Shown here one piece after another: positions 43,436 through 52,187 of a stretch of DNA of 64,000 nucleotides. Source of the DNA: Caballeronia concitans (lineage in GTDB: Bacteria; Pseudomonadota; Gammaproteobacteria; Burkholderiales; Burkholderiaceae); contig NZ_FCNV02000001.1 in NCBI RefSeq assembly GCF_001544615.1, forward strand, positions 186,001 through 250,000, written 5' to 3'. Made by a program: the position numbers and the translations under genes. Under the pieces are notes generated by a model. That model had not been told where the DNA came from and searched no databases. It saw only the letters and a program-made list of their open reading frames with translations. The first letter of the stretch is position 1. Each line of letters starts with the position of its first letter.

Positions 43436-45007
43436 ATGTCAACGACCGCAACCACGACACCGCCCGATCCCGCCGCCCCGCCCGCCCCGACGCCGCTCGC
43501 GGGAGGCGTGCTCGCGCTGCTGACGATGGGCCTCGCGCTCGGCACGTTCATGGAAGTGCTCGATACGTCCATCGCGAACGTCGCCGTGCCGACGATTTCC
43601 GGCAGCCTCGGCGTCGCGACGAGCGAAGGCACGTGGGTCATTTCCTCGTATTCGGTGGCGTCGGCGATCGCGGTGCCGCTGACCGGCTGGCTCGCGCGGC
43701 GCGTCGGCGAGGTCAAGCTCTTCACGATTTCCGTGCTGCTGTTCTCGGTCGCCTCGGCGCTTTGCGGCTTCGCGCACAACTTCGAGTCGCTGATCGCGTT
43801 CCGGCTGCTGCAAGGGCTCGTGTCCGGCCCGATGGTCCCGCTTTCGCAAACCATCCTCATGCGCAGCTATCCGCCGGAGAAGCGCGGCCTCGCGCTCGGT
43901 CTCTGGGCGATGACCGTCATCGTCGCGCCGATCTTCGGCCCCGTGATGGGCGGCTACATCACCGATAACTACACGTGGCCGTGGATCTTCTATATCAACG
44001 TGCCGATCGGTATATTCTCGGCGGCTATCGCGTACTTCCTGCTGCGCGGCCATGAAACGAAAACGACGAAGCAGCGCATCGACGGCGTGGGGCTGACGCT
44101 GCTCGTGGTCGGCGTCGCGAGCCTGCAGATGATGCTCGACCTCGGCAAGGACCGCGACTGGTTCAACTCGACGTTCATCGTCGCGCTGGCAATCGTCGCG
44201 GCGGTGTCGCTCGCGTTCATGTTCGTGTGGGAGATCACGGAAAAGGAGCCGGTCATCGACCTTTCGCTGTTCCGTGACCGCAATTTCGCGATGGGCGTGC
44301 TCATCACGTCGCTCGGCTTTCTCGCGTTTTTCGGCTCGGTGGTCGTGCTGCCGCTCTGGCTGCAAACCGTGCTCGGCTATACGCCGTGGCTCGCGGGCCT
44401 GGCGACGGCGCCCGTCGGCATTCTCGCGCTCGTGCTTTCGCCGATGATCGGCCAGAACATGCATCGCATGAATCTGCGCGTGGTGGCGAGCTTCGCGTTC
44501 GTCGTGTTCGCGCTCGTGTCGTACTGGAACTCGACGTTCACGCTCGATACCCCGTTCCACGACATCGTTTATCCGCGTCTCGTGCAGGGCATCGGCGTGG
44601 CGTGCTTCTTCGTGCCGATGACGACGATCACGCTCTCCAGCGTCAGCGACGACCGGCTCGCGGGCGCGGCGGGGCTCTCGAATTTTCTGCGGACGCTTTC
44701 GGGCGCAATCGGCACGGCCGTCAGCACGACGTTCTGGGAAAACGACATGATCCGCCATCACGCGGTACTGACCGAATCGGTCACGGCGTACTCGCCGGCG
44801 ACGACGGATTATTCGAGCACGCTGTCCGGCATCGGCCTGTCGGGGCAGGCGCTCACGGCGCAACTGGAACGCGTGGTGACGGCGCAGGCGTACATGATGT
44901 CGACGAACGACTTCTTCCGCATTTCCTTCTATGCGTTCCTGGTGCTCGCCGCGATGGTCTGGCTGACGCGTCCGAAAAAAGGCGCGTCAGCGTCGATGGG
45001 ACACTGA
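43436..45007 (+). CDS. emrB: EmrB/QacA-type MFS drug exporter (DHA2 family, 14 helices)
   Basis: This inner-membrane proton-driven exporter has 523 residues. The start is ATG 43436 (MSTTATTTPPDPAAPP). The helices carry the DHA2 motifs FMEVLDTSIANVAVPTISGS (motif D1) and GWLARRVGEVKLF (motif A), and the motif C region is PIFGPVMGGYI. EmrB usually works with the periplasmic adaptor EmrA and an outer-membrane channel. The channel gene and the MarR regulator are here but no EmrA-like HlyD gene is. The start has only a weak ribosome-binding site (GGAG, about 12 bases upstream). Confidence 0.9.
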   Translation: MSTTATTTPPDPAAPPAPTPLAGGVLALLTMGLALGTFMEVLDTSIANVAVPTISGSLGVATSEGTWVISSYSVASAIAVPLTGWLARRVGEVKLFTISVLLFSVASALCGFAHNFESLIAFRLLQGLVSGPMVPLSQTILMRSYPPEKRGLALGLWAMTVIVAPIFGPVMGGYITDNYTWPWIFYINVPIGIFSAAIAYFLLRGHETKTTKQRIDGVGLTLLVVGVASLQMMLDLGKDRDWFNSTFIVALAIVAAVSLAFMFVWEITEKEPVIDLSLFRDRNFAMGVLITSLGFLAFFGSVVVLPLWLQTVLGYTPWLAGLATAPVGILALVLSPMIGQNMHRMNLRVVASFAFVVFALVSYWNSTFTLDTPFHDIVYPRLVQGIGVACFFVPMTTITLSSVSDDRLAGAAGLSNFLRTLSGAIGTAVSTTFWENDMIRHHAVLTESVTAYSPATTDYSSTLSGIGLSGQALTAQLERVVTAQAYMMSTNDFFRISFYAFLVLAAMVWLTRPKKGASASMGH

Positions 45008-45030
45008 GACGAATCGCCGATCCGCCCGCG

Positions 45031-45546
45031 TCACTGCGGCGCGAGCGGCGTGACCGACTGCGCGGGCTGGCTCTCGAGATTGAGCGGCACCGGCTGCGGC
45101 GGCGGCGGAGCCTGCACCGCTTGCGGCGTCGCATTGGCGGGCCGCGGTGCGCCGTTGCGCACGAACTGCTTGAAGTCCGCGCCGGCCGCCCACGGATTCG
45201 GCTCGCAGCCGAGCGGGTTCTCGCAGTGCGCGGCGAATCCGATCGTCGCCGTGCCTTCGTTGCTCGGCGTCTTGGTGATCTGATACGCGAGCGCGCGCTT
45301 GCCGCTCGATGGTCCGGCGGTCTGGATGATCGAATCCGTGATGGCCTGCAGCTTGTACTCGGAGTGATTCGTGACCCAGACTTGCGCGCGCGCCCACCAC
45401 GCGTCGCATTCGAGCTTGCTCATGCACGTGAGCGGCGCGGTGGCCTGTTCCATCGTCTGGCTGCTCACCTGTGTTTCCGCTGCGCAGCCGGCGAGCAAGG
45501 CGAGCGACGCAGCCGCGCTTATCACGCTTGTTAGTTTGTGGTTCAT
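45031..45546 (-). CDS. Predicted lipoprotein, unknown function
   Basis: This protein of 171 residues has a lipoprotein signal peptide with lipobox LLAGC (C21). ATG 45546 follows GAGGGATGC; an ATG 12 bases earlier is possible. Visible features are ECDAWWARAQVWVTNHSEYK, a strand-rich middle with TIGFAAHCENPLGCEPNPW, where two cysteines may pair, and a proline/alanine-rich tail. I do not recognise a characterised family. It converges with emrB, with 23 bp between stop codons. Confidence 0.7.
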   Translation of the reverse strand: MNHKLTSVISAAASLALLAGCAAETQVSSQTMEQATAPLTCMSKLECDAWWARAQVWVTNHSEYKLQAITDSIIQTAGPSSGKRALAYQITKTPSNEGTATIGFAAHCENPLGCEPNPWAAGADFKQFVRNGAPRPANATPQAVQAPPPPQPVPLNLESQPAQSVTPLAPQ

Positions 45547-45702
45547 CGCATCCCTCATTGCTTCATCGTTGGCGTCGCCGGTTGATCAAGAGCCAATTTT
45601 CGACCCTCCATCGACGATGATGTTCGGTGCGTTTCCCTCTGTTGCAAAACGAGTAATTCTTTCCTCAGACGCAACGGGCGCGGCAAGAAAAACCTGCAGC
45701 GT

Positions 45703-47322
45703 TCACGCGCCGACGCGATCGAGCTTGTAGTCGCGATAAGCCATCACGAACGAATCGAACGATTCGGTTTCGCTGCGCTCGATGGCGGCCTGCTCTTCCA
45801 GCGACTTCGCCGCGAGCGCTTCCATGTCACGTTCCTCGCCGGCCGGCAGCGGATTAGCGCGATAGTGCTGCGCGTGCCGAAGGCTCAGATCGAGCGCGAA
45901 CGCGGCGAAAGATTGCTGCTTGTCGCGCATGGTCTCGAGCACCCGCGCGGAGGGCGTGAGCGACGCATCCGCGATGCGCGGGCGAAGCGCGTTCAGCGCG
46001 CGCACGTGATCGTCGGTGCCGATGAGCGCATCCAGCGTGCGCGCGACCGGCTCGATGGCATCGAACAGTTCGTTCGCCCATTGCTGCATGGGTACCGGCG
46101 CGCCGTCGCGATGAAGCATGAGCCCCGGCTTGCGCCCTTGCTTGGCGATTGCGCTGAAGTTGTCGTTCGCTTCCACGCTCGCTTCGCGCGGCAAAAGCGG
46201 ACTGTCTTCGAGCGCGCAATAGAGCAGATAGGCATCGAGAAAGCGCGCGGTTTCCAGCGAAATGCCGGCCGGCGCGAACGGGTCGATGTCCAGACAGCGG
46301 ACTTCGATGTACTGCACGCCGCGCTCGGACAGCGCATGCAACGGCCGCTCGCCGGATCGCGCGATGCGCTTCGGACGGATCGTCGAGTAGAACTCGTTTT
46401 CAATCTGCAGCACGTTGGTGTTGATCTGCACCCACTCGCCGTCGCGCTGCGTGCCGATGGCCTCATAAGGCGCGTACGGCTGGCTCACGGCTTTGGCGAG
46501 CACGCCGAGATACGCGTCGAGGTCGTCGTAGCTCGGCAAAAGGTCCGCCTGCGCGGGGTTGTTCGTGTAGCCGAGATCGCTCATGCGCAGGCTGGTCGCG
46601 TGCGGGAGATAGAACGTGTCGGCATCGAAGGTTTCGAGCGAATGCGTCTTGCCTTCGACAAAACGCTTGTCCAGCGCCGGCGACGCGCCGAATAGATACA
46701 TCAGCAGCCAGCTCGTGCGCCGGAAGTTGCGGATCAGCGCGAAATAGCGCTCGGAGCGGAAATCCTGCTCGGACAGCGTGTTCGCCGGATCGAGCGCCTG
46801 CCATGCGCGCCAGACTTGATCGTCGAGCGAATAGTTATAGTGAATGCCCGCGATGCATTGCATCGTGCGGCCATAGCGCAGCGAAAGTCCTTGCCGATAC
46901 ACATGCTTCAGCTTGCCGATGTTCGACGTGCCGTAACGGCCGATCGGAATCTGATCGTCGGGCGGCAGCGCGTTGGGCATGGAGTTGTTCCACAACAGCT
47001 CGTCGCCGAGATGCGCGTACGTGAAGCGATGAATCGCGTCGAGACGGTCGATGGCATGCGCCGCATCGGACTCGGCGGGCGTGATGAGTTCGACGAGCGC
47101 TTCGGAATAATCGGTCGTGATGAGCGGATGCGTCAGCGCCGAGCCGAGCGCGCGCGGATGCGGCGTCATGGCGAGCTTGCCGTCGGGCGTCACGCGCAGG
47201 CTTTCTTTTTCGATGCCGCGCAAGCCTTGGCGCAGGGCATCGGCATTCGGACCGGATGCGAGCGCGGCAAGCCTGCGCTGATAGGCGCCGGCTGCGGGGT
47301 GAGCGGGATTCTTGTTTGCCAT
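45703..47322 (-). CDS. gshA: Glutamate-cysteine ligase, proteobacterial type
   Basis: This enzyme makes gamma-glutamylcysteine, the first step of glutathione synthesis, in the cytoplasm. Its 539 residues match the E. coli-type enzyme (about 520). [20 protein letters not shown] and [14 protein letters not shown] carry the metal and ATP ligands. [23 protein letters not shown] and [18 protein letters not shown] are further signature blocks. gshB is not in the window. No terminator was found in the 144 bp beyond the gene. Confidence 0.95.
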   Translation of the reverse strand: MANKNPAHPAAGAYQRRLAALASGPNADALRQGLRGIEKESLRVTPDGKLAMTPHPRALGSALTHPLITTDYSEALVELITPAESDAAHAIDRLDAIHRFTYAHLGDELLWNNSMPNALPPDDQIPIGRYGTSNIGKLKHVYRQGLSLRYGRTMQCIAGIHYNYSLDDQVWRAWQALDPANTLSEQDFRSERYFALIRNFRRTSWLLMYLFGASPALDKRFVEGKTHSLETFDADTFYLPHATSLRMSDLGYTNNPAQADLLPSYDDLDAYLGVLAKAVSQPYAPYEAIGTQRDGEWVQINTNVLQIENEFYSTIRPKRIARSGERPLHALSERGVQYIEVRCLDIDPFAPAGISLETARFLDAYLLYCALEDSPLLPREASVEANDNFSAIAKQGRKPGLMLHRDGAPVPMQQWANELFDAIEPVARTLDALIGTDDHVRALNALRPRIADASLTPSARVLETMRDKQQSFAAFALDLSLRHAQHYRANPLPAGEERDMEALAAKSLEEQAAIERSETESFDSFVMAYRDYKLDRVGA

Positions 47323-47474
47323 TGAAGCGGTCTGCGAAGAGCGCGAGCGGCTCGCGCCCGGTCATATTTTCGGGTAGCGGGCACTTTAACATCTCGATGT
47401 TTCGCGTGCTTGAGGCGACGTCAGGCAAGGATTTGCGCGATTTGGCGGCCATCGCGCAGGCAAGATGACGGAGA

Positions 47475-47510
47475 CAAAAACGCCCGCGCGTCTTTCGACG
47501 GCGGGCGCTT
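47475..47510 (-). terminator. Terminator of the ada gene
   Basis: CGCCCGC (47481-47487) and GCGGGCG (47501-47507) form a stem with a 13-nt loop. On the minus strand it is followed by TTTTTG. It lies about 25 bp past the stop codon at 47533. Confidence 0.75.
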
Positions 47511-47532
47511 CCTTGCTTCGATTTCCCTTCGT

Positions 47533-48618
47533 TCAGGCGACCTTGCCGGCTTCGTCGTGCGCGCGCTCGGTGTCGAGCAGCTTCTCCTTGCGCGCCATTC
47601 CCCAGCGATACCCCGCGATCGCGCCGTCCTTGCCGATCACGCGATGACACGGAATGGCGAGCGCCACCGGATTCGACGCGCACGCGTTCGCCACCGCCCG
47701 CACCGCGCCCGGCGATCCGACCGACGCGGCGATCTCCGTGTAGCTGCGCGTCTGTCCGTACGGGATTTGCCGCAGCGCGTCCCACACGCGACGCTGAAAC
47801 GCGGTCGCGCCGATGTCGAGCGGCAGGTCGAATCGCTCGCGCGTGCCTTGCAGATACGCGCGAACCTGTTCGACGAACGGCGCGAGATGCGCGGCATCCT
47901 CGATGCGCTCGGCCAGTGCGAAATCCGCCGCGAGCTGGTTCGCGAGCGCGTCGCGGTCGTCGCCGAAAGCGATCTTGCAGACGCCCTTTTCCGTCGCGGC
48001 GATCAGCACGATGCCGAGCGGCGTGTCCGCGATGGAATAGCGCACCGTCAGCCCCGCGCCCTTGCGCCGATACGCCGATGGCGTCATGCCCAACTCCGCC
48101 GCCGCCGATTCGTACATGCGCGACGGCGAACCGAAACCGGCGTCGTGCGTGGCGCGGGTCACGTCGCGGCCGCGCTGCAACGCGTCGCGCAGGACGTCCG
48201 CGCGTTGCGCGGCCTGATACTGCCGCGGCGAAATGCCGACGATCCGCGAAAACAGCCGCTGCAAATGGAACGGGCTGACGTGGACGGCATCGCTCAGTTG
48301 CGCGAGCGTGATGCGCTGCTGCGGATCGGCGTCGAGCACCTTGCACGCGCGCTCGACGATCGCGAGTTCGCGCGGCAGGCTCGTCGGCCGGCAGCGCTTG
48401 CACGGGCGATATCCAGCGGCGGCGGCTTCGTCCGTCGTCGCGAAGAAAGACACGTTCTCGCGACGTGGCGCCCGCGACGCGCACGATGGCCGGCAGAAGA
48501 CGCCGGTCGTGCGGACGGCGAAGAAGAACGCGCCGTCGGCGCGGGCGTCGCGCTCGGCGACGGCTTGCCAGCGGCTTTCGTCGGACTGATATTGGGGATC
48601 GATGCGAACGGTATTCAT
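47533..48618 (-). CDS. ada: Ada: bifunctional O6-alkylguanine repair protein and activator
   Basis: Ada repairs methyl-phosphotriesters and O6-methylguanine in DNA and, once methylated, activates the adaptive response. This copy has 361 residues from ATG 48618. The N-terminal zinc domain has GVFCRPSCASRAPRRENVSF and CKRC, giving the four cysteine ligands and the acceptor. An AraC helix-turn-helix pair follows (VHVSPFHLQRLFSRIVGISP). The C-terminal methyltransferase has the PCHRVIGKDG acceptor site. A GAGG ribosome-binding site precedes the start. Nothing in the upstream gap is clearly an Ada box. Confidence 0.95.
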   Translation of the reverse strand: MNTVRIDPQYQSDESRWQAVAERDARADGAFFFAVRTTGVFCRPSCASRAPRRENVSFFATTDEAAAAGYRPCKRCRPTSLPRELAIVERACKVLDADPQQRITLAQLSDAVHVSPFHLQRLFSRIVGISPRQYQAAQRADVLRDALQRGRDVTRATHDAGFGSPSRMYESAAAELGMTPSAYRRKGAGLTVRYSIADTPLGIVLIAATEKGVCKIAFGDDRDALANQLAADFALAERIEDAAHLAPFVEQVRAYLQGTRERFDLPLDIGATAFQRRVWDALRQIPYGQTRSYTEIAASVGSPGAVRAVANACASNPVALAIPCHRVIGKDGAIAGYRWGMARKEKLLDTERAHDEAGKVA

Positions 48619-48782
48619 GATGACCTCGCGGGCTTCAGGGTACGCGTCCACTGTAGAGCCGCGCCGACGAGGTTACGCGCCGTTTCTTGCGCTGTCATTG
48701 GCCGGTTCGTCCAGCGCTGACACAAAAAGTGACGCACAGATACCACACATCGACGCCATAGGGGTTTTTACTAAAAAAACTA

Positions 48783-48811
48783 TTGCGTCGCATCAACCCG
48801 CTGTGTATGAT
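48783..48811 (+). promoter_or_regulatory. Sigma-70 promoter of the small RNA
   Basis: TTGCGT (48783-48788) and TATGAT (48806-48811) are exactly 17 bp apart. An A/T-rich stretch with TTTTTACTAAAAAAA lies directly upstream, like an UP element. Transcription should begin near 48818. Confidence 0.7.
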
Positions 48812-48817
48812 TGGAAC

Positions 48818-48877
48818 TGTCTCCTCCATGTCTCCTCCTGATATGGATTCAGCCCGCCAACTAGGCGGGCTTTTTTT
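48818..48877 (+). ncRNA. Small RNA of about 60 nt with two anti-Shine-Dalgarno motifs
   Basis: The 343-bp gap between ada and hslU contains a complete small transcription unit: a promoter, then about 30 nt of unstructured RNA, then a terminator. The unstructured part holds CTCCTCC twice (48821-48827 and 48832-48838), each inside TGTCTCCTCC. It can pair with the GGAGGAGACA type of ribosome-binding site. The terminator stem AGCCCGCC (48851-48858) with GGCGGGCT (48864-48871) is followed by seven T. There is no start codon with a ribosome-binding site. Arrays of CUCC motifs are known in small RNAs of other proteobacteria, such as the CcsR RNAs of Rhodobacter. I cannot assign this one to a named family. 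Confidence 0.65.
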
Positions 48878-48913
48878 CGTCCGTACGTTCCGTGCGTATT
48901 TCGTGCGATGGAC

Positions 48914-48943
48914 GAAAAAAACCGGGCGCGCGGCCCGGTTTTT
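48914..48943 (-). terminator. Bidirectional terminator after hslU
   Basis: AACCGGGC (48920-48927) and GCCCGGTT (48933-48940) form a stem flanked by an A run on one side and a T run on the other, so it can act in both directions. It lies 20 bp past the hslU stop codon and about 40 bp after the small-RNA terminator. Confidence 0.85.
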
Positions 48944-48961
48944 CGCTGACGACGCTGCCGC

Positions 48962-50299
48962 TTACAGCACGTAGCGCGACAGATCCTCGTCCTGCGCCAC
49001 GTCGCCGAGCGCGCGATCCACATACGCCGCGTCGATCTTCACCGGCTGGCCGGCGTGATTCCCCGCCGCGAACGACACCTCTTCCAGCAGCTTCTCGATG
49101 ACCGTATAAAGCCGCCGCGCGCCGATGTTCTCCGTTTTCTCGTTGACCGAATATGCGATCTCGGCGAGCCGGCGGATGCCGTCGTCGGCGAAATCGAGTT
49201 CGACGCCTTCGGTGGCGAGCAGCGCCTTGTATTGCTTGACGAGGCTCGCGTCGGTCGAATTCAGGATGGATTCGAAGTCTTGCACCGAGAGCGAATCCAG
49301 TTCGACGCGAATCGGAAAGCGGCCCTGCAGTTCGGGAATCAGATCGCTCGGCTTCGCGAGATGAAACGCGCCGCTCGCGATGAACAGAATGTGATCCGTC
49401 TTGATCATCCCGTACTTCGTGTTGATCGTCGTCCCTTCGACGAGCGGCAGCAGATCGCGCTGCACGCCCGCGCGCGACACTTCGGCCCCGCCGACTTCAC
49501 TGCGCGACGCGATCTTGTCGATTTCGTCCAGAAACACGATGCCGTTCTGCTCGACGTTCTGCACCGCGCGGCTCTTGACCTCTTCGTCGTTGAGCATCTT
49601 GCCGGCTTCTTCGTCGGTCAGAAGCTTGAGCGCTTCCTTGACCTTCACCTTGCGGCGCGTTTTCTTGCCGCCGCCGATGTTCGCGAACATCGAACGAATC
49701 TGCTCGGTCATGTCTTCCATGCCCGGCGGCCCCATGATGTCCATGCCGACCTGCGGCATTTCGACATCCAGCTCGATTTCCTTGTCGTCGAGCGAGCCTT
49801 CGCGCAGACGCTTGCGGAAGGTCTGGCGCGTGGCGTTGTCGCCTTCGCCGCTGGTTTCGGCCGCGCCGAAACCGACCGGGCGCGCGCTCGGCAGCAGAAT
49901 ATCGAGGATGCGGTCTTCGGCGCGATCCTCGGCCTTCGTGCGCACCTTCTTCATCTCGGATTCGCGCGTCTGCTTGACCGAAATCTCGATCAGATCGCGC
50001 ACGATGCTGTCCACATCGCGGCCCACGTAGCCGACTTCGGTGAACTTCGTCGCTTCGATCTTGATGAACGGCGCATCCGCGAGTTTGGCGAGACGCCGCG
50101 CGATTTCCGTCTTGCCGACGCCCGTCGGCCCGATCATCAGAATGTTCTTCGGCGTGATTTCCTGGCGCAGCGGCTCGGCGACCTGCTGACGACGCCAGCG
50201 GTTGCGCAGCGCGACGGCGACGGCTTTCTTCGCGCGTCCCTGACCGATGATGTGCTTATCGAGTTCGGAGACGATTTCGGAGGGAGTCATGGTGGTCAT
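48962..50299 (-). CDS. hslU: HslU, ATPase subunit of the HslVU protease
   Basis: This is the AAA+ unfoldase that feeds proteins into HslV, 445 residues. Walker A is [13 protein letters not shown], Walker B is [11 protein letters not shown], and the sensor-2 region is [17 protein letters not shown]. The I domain (about 110-240) includes [13 protein letters not shown]. The C-terminal SRYVL is the tail that docks into HslV. It follows hslV by 12 bp in one operon. Confidence 0.97.
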   Translation of the reverse strand: MTTMTPSEIVSELDKHIIGQGRAKKAVAVALRNRWRRQQVAEPLRQEITPKNILMIGPTGVGKTEIARRLAKLADAPFIKIEATKFTEVGYVGRDVDSIVRDLIEISVKQTRESEMKKVRTKAEDRAEDRILDILLPSARPVGFGAAETSGEGDNATRQTFRKRLREGSLDDKEIELDVEMPQVGMDIMGPPGMEDMTEQIRSMFANIGGGKKTRRKVKVKEALKLLTDEEAGKMLNDEEVKSRAVQNVEQNGIVFLDEIDKIASRSEVGGAEVSRAGVQRDLLPLVEGTTINTKYGMIKTDHILFIASGAFHLAKPSDLIPELQGRFPIRVELDSLSVQDFESILNSTDASLVKQYKALLATEGVELDFADDGIRRLAEIAYSVNEKTENIGARRLYTVIEKLLEEVSFAAGNHAGQPVKIDAAYVDRALGDVAQDEDLSRYVL

Positions 50300-50311
50300 C
50301 GCTTGGGTCCT

Positions 50312-50848
50312 TTATTCGATCGTCTCGATGACGCGATTGTGATTGGTGTAGATGCACATGTCGCCGGCGATGGTCAGCGCCTTTTCGACGATATCGCGCG
50401 GCGAAAGCTCGGTGTTCTCCGCGAGCGCCTGCGCGGCGGCTTGCGCGTACGCGCCACCGGAGCCGATCGCGCAGATGCCGTTTTCGGGATCGAGCACGTC
50501 GCCGTTGCCGGTGATGACGAGCGTCGCGTCCTTGTCGGCGGTGATCAGCATGGCTTCGAGCCGGCGCAGCATGCGGTCGGTGCGCCAGTCCTTCGCCAGT
50601 TCGACGGCGGCGCGCGTCAGATTGCCCTGATGCTTTTCGAGCTTGGCTTCGAAACGGTCGAGGAGCGAGAACGCGTCGGCGGTGCCGCCGGCGAATCCGA
50701 CCAGCACCTTGCCGCCATAAATGCGCCGCACCTTCTTGGCGCCGCCTTTCATGACGATGTTGCCGAGCGTCACCTGACCATCGCCGCCCAGTGCGACCTT
50801 GCCGCCGCGTCGCACGGAGACGATGGTCGTGCCGTGAAATTGTTCCAT
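50312..50848 (-). CDS. hslV: HslV, peptidase subunit of the HslVU protease
   Basis: This is a proteasome-like threonine peptidase of 178 residues. The precursor start MEQFHG is removed to expose the catalytic threonine of [37 protein letters not shown] and [15 protein letters not shown] are conserved. HslVU degrades misfolded and regulatory proteins during heat stress. Confidence 0.97.
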   Translation of the reverse strand: MEQFHGTTIVSVRRGGKVALGGDGQVTLGNIVMKGGAKKVRRIYGGKVLVGFAGGTADAFSLLDRFEAKLEKHQGNLTRAAVELAKDWRTDRMLRRLEAMLITADKDATLVITGNGDVLDPENGICAIGSGGAYAQAAAQALAENTELSPRDIVEKALTIAGDMCIYTNHNRVIETIE

Positions 50849-51089
50849 GTGCGTTCCTTAAGAAAACGGAAGAACGCGGGCGGCTGAGCGTTGAGTGACG
50901 AGCCGCCACGCAGTCGAGAATTCGATGGAGAGCACGGCGCGGGGTTCCGCCGGCCGGATGAGGCCCGAGGCGAACGGCGCCGCGCGCGCGCCTTCGTGTG
51001 AGCGGGCGCGTTCTGCTTATCTTAGGGCGCGGCGGGAGATATCAAGTGCGCGGTTGCAGCTCGGTCCCGGCGCGTTTTGGCGATGGAAA
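50849..51089. other. Upstream region of hslVU
   Basis: The gap from the hslV start to the dksA stop is 365 bp in all. This part has no gene and contains the candidate promoter listed separately. If that promoter is used, the hslV message has a leader of about 165 nt. Confidence 0.5.
51019..51046 (-). promoter_or_regulatory. Candidate heat-shock-type promoter of hslVU
   Basis: On the minus strand CTTGATA (51040-51046) is followed after 12 bp by CCCTAAGAT (51019-51027). This resembles the sigma-32 pattern CTTGAA with CCCCAT. It could also be read as sigma-70 TTGATA-N15-TAAGAT. In E. coli hslVU is under sigma-32, which favours the first reading. Confidence 0.35.
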
Positions 51090-51125
51090 AAACAAAAAGG
51101 CACACGTCGAATCGTGTGCCTTTTT
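51090..51125 (-). terminator. Terminator of dksA
   Basis: AAAAAGGCACACG (51094-51106) and CGTGTGCCTTTTT (51113-51125) form a perfect 13-bp stem. It has a T run on both strands, so it is bidirectional. It lies about 90 bp past the dksA stop codon. Confidence 0.88.
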
Positions 51126-51213
51126 CATTGCGCCGCGGACGGCGAAGCCATTTCTCGCGGCGGCGTGTTCCCCGTTGCGGGCGGTCCCGCGACGTCGCCT
51201 CGCGGCTGGCGCT

Positions 51214-51630
51214 TCAGTCGCCGAAGAGCTTCTGACGCAGCTCGCGGCGTTCCTGCGCTTCGAGCGAGAGCGTGGCGGTCGGACGCGCGATCAGACGCGG
51301 AATGCCGATCGGCTCGCCCGTTTCTTCGCACCAGCCGTAATCGCCGGACTCGATGCGCGCGAGCGATTGCTGCACCTTCTTCAGGAGCTTGCGTTCGCGA
51401 TCACGCGTGCGCAGTTCCAGTGCGTGCTCTTCCTCGATGGTCGCGCGATCCGCCGGGTCCGGCACGATCACCGTTTCCCGCAGATTTTCGGTCGTCTGCC
51501 CGGCATTCTTGAGAATGTCCGCTTGCAACTGCTCGAGCCGGTTCTTGAAGAAGGCGAGTTGTTCCTCGTTCATGTAGTCCTTCTCGCTCATCTTCAGGAT
51601 TTCGGCTTCGGTCAAGAGTTTCGTTGTCAT
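51214..51630 (-). CDS. dksA: DksA, RNA polymerase-binding protein with a one-cysteine zinc-finger site
   Basis: DksA enters the RNA polymerase secondary channel and, with ppGpp, sets the stringent response. The 138-residue protein has the coiled coil with tip residues D58-x2-D61-x-A63 (VPDPADRAT). The zinc-finger region is C101-x2-T104-x17-S122-x2-A125, whereas E. coli DksA has four cysteines with the same spacing. So the globular domain must fold without a classical Cys4 zinc site. One-cysteine or two-cysteine DksA forms are known, for example Pseudomonas DksA2. From memory, low-cysteine forms are usual in Burkholderia. Confidence 0.93.
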   Translation of the reverse strand: MTTKLLTEAEILKMSEKDYMNEEQLAFFKNRLEQLQADILKNAGQTTENLRETVIVPDPADRATIEEEHALELRTRDRERKLLKKVQQSLARIESGDYGWCEETGEPIGIPRLIARPTATLSLEAQERRELRQKLFGD

Positions 51631-52073
51631 CTGCTTGCTTCTTCAATGTAGGGCGATGTCTTCGCAACGCCCGCACTTGCGTTACCCGCATGCCTGCAGC
51701 GTTTTGGCATCACGCGACACTCGATGCGGGGCCGAACTCCTCTGGAACCGATACTGGATGCTGCTCCGAAACGGCCACGCGGCTTCCGTTCCGGCCCGGG
51801 CGCGCTGCTCTGACCGTCTCTCCCCGGCCAGCCGAGACATCGTCCCGTGAGGCATCCTTTCTAGTGACATCCGCCGGGAAACGTCGATCGACGCGCGCCG
51901 TACGGGTCTGCCCTTCTCCAGTGGGGCTGTATTGTAACTGAACCGCAATTTCCGACGATAACGAGGAAAACCCTGTCAAAAACTGTCGGAATTTCAAAAA
52001 TATAACGCGTGAACGTACAAAAAGCGATGTCGCTTCGTGGGCGCGATTACACATATCGAGCGAAATGCTCCAC
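51631..52073. other. Gap upstream of dksA
   Basis: About 440 bp show no supported gene. On the minus strand a TTGACA (51974-51979) and a TACAAT (51931-51936) occur but are 37 bp apart, so they are not one promoter. I looked for a Zur-type palindrome, given the zinc-linked neighbours, and saw none. Confidence 0.4.
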
Positions 52074-52105
52074 GAAAAACGCCGCACGCGAAAATCGCGG
52101 CGGCG
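52074..52105 (-). terminator. Terminator of the second cobW gene
   Basis: CGCCGC (52080-52085) pairs with GCGGCG (52097-52102), with a further inner ACGCG/CGCG pairing. On the minus strand it is followed by TTTTTCG. It lies about 85 bp past the stop codon at 52188. Confidence 0.65.
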
Positions 52106-52187
52106 TGGGTCGGCATCGCCCGAAGCGCCATGCAGCGCAACGGCATGCGCAAGCGAGATGCGTGCCGGATGCGCGTGGCGCGGCGTC

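Noticed and set aside
49055-50887. A 610-codon plus-strand open frame over hslU and hslV
   Set aside because: It is antisense to two certain genes and has no protein motif.
51631-52187. Zur operator controlling dksA or cobW
   Set aside because: I looked for the AT-rich palindrome of Zur sites in this gap and before the cobW start at 53252 and saw none.
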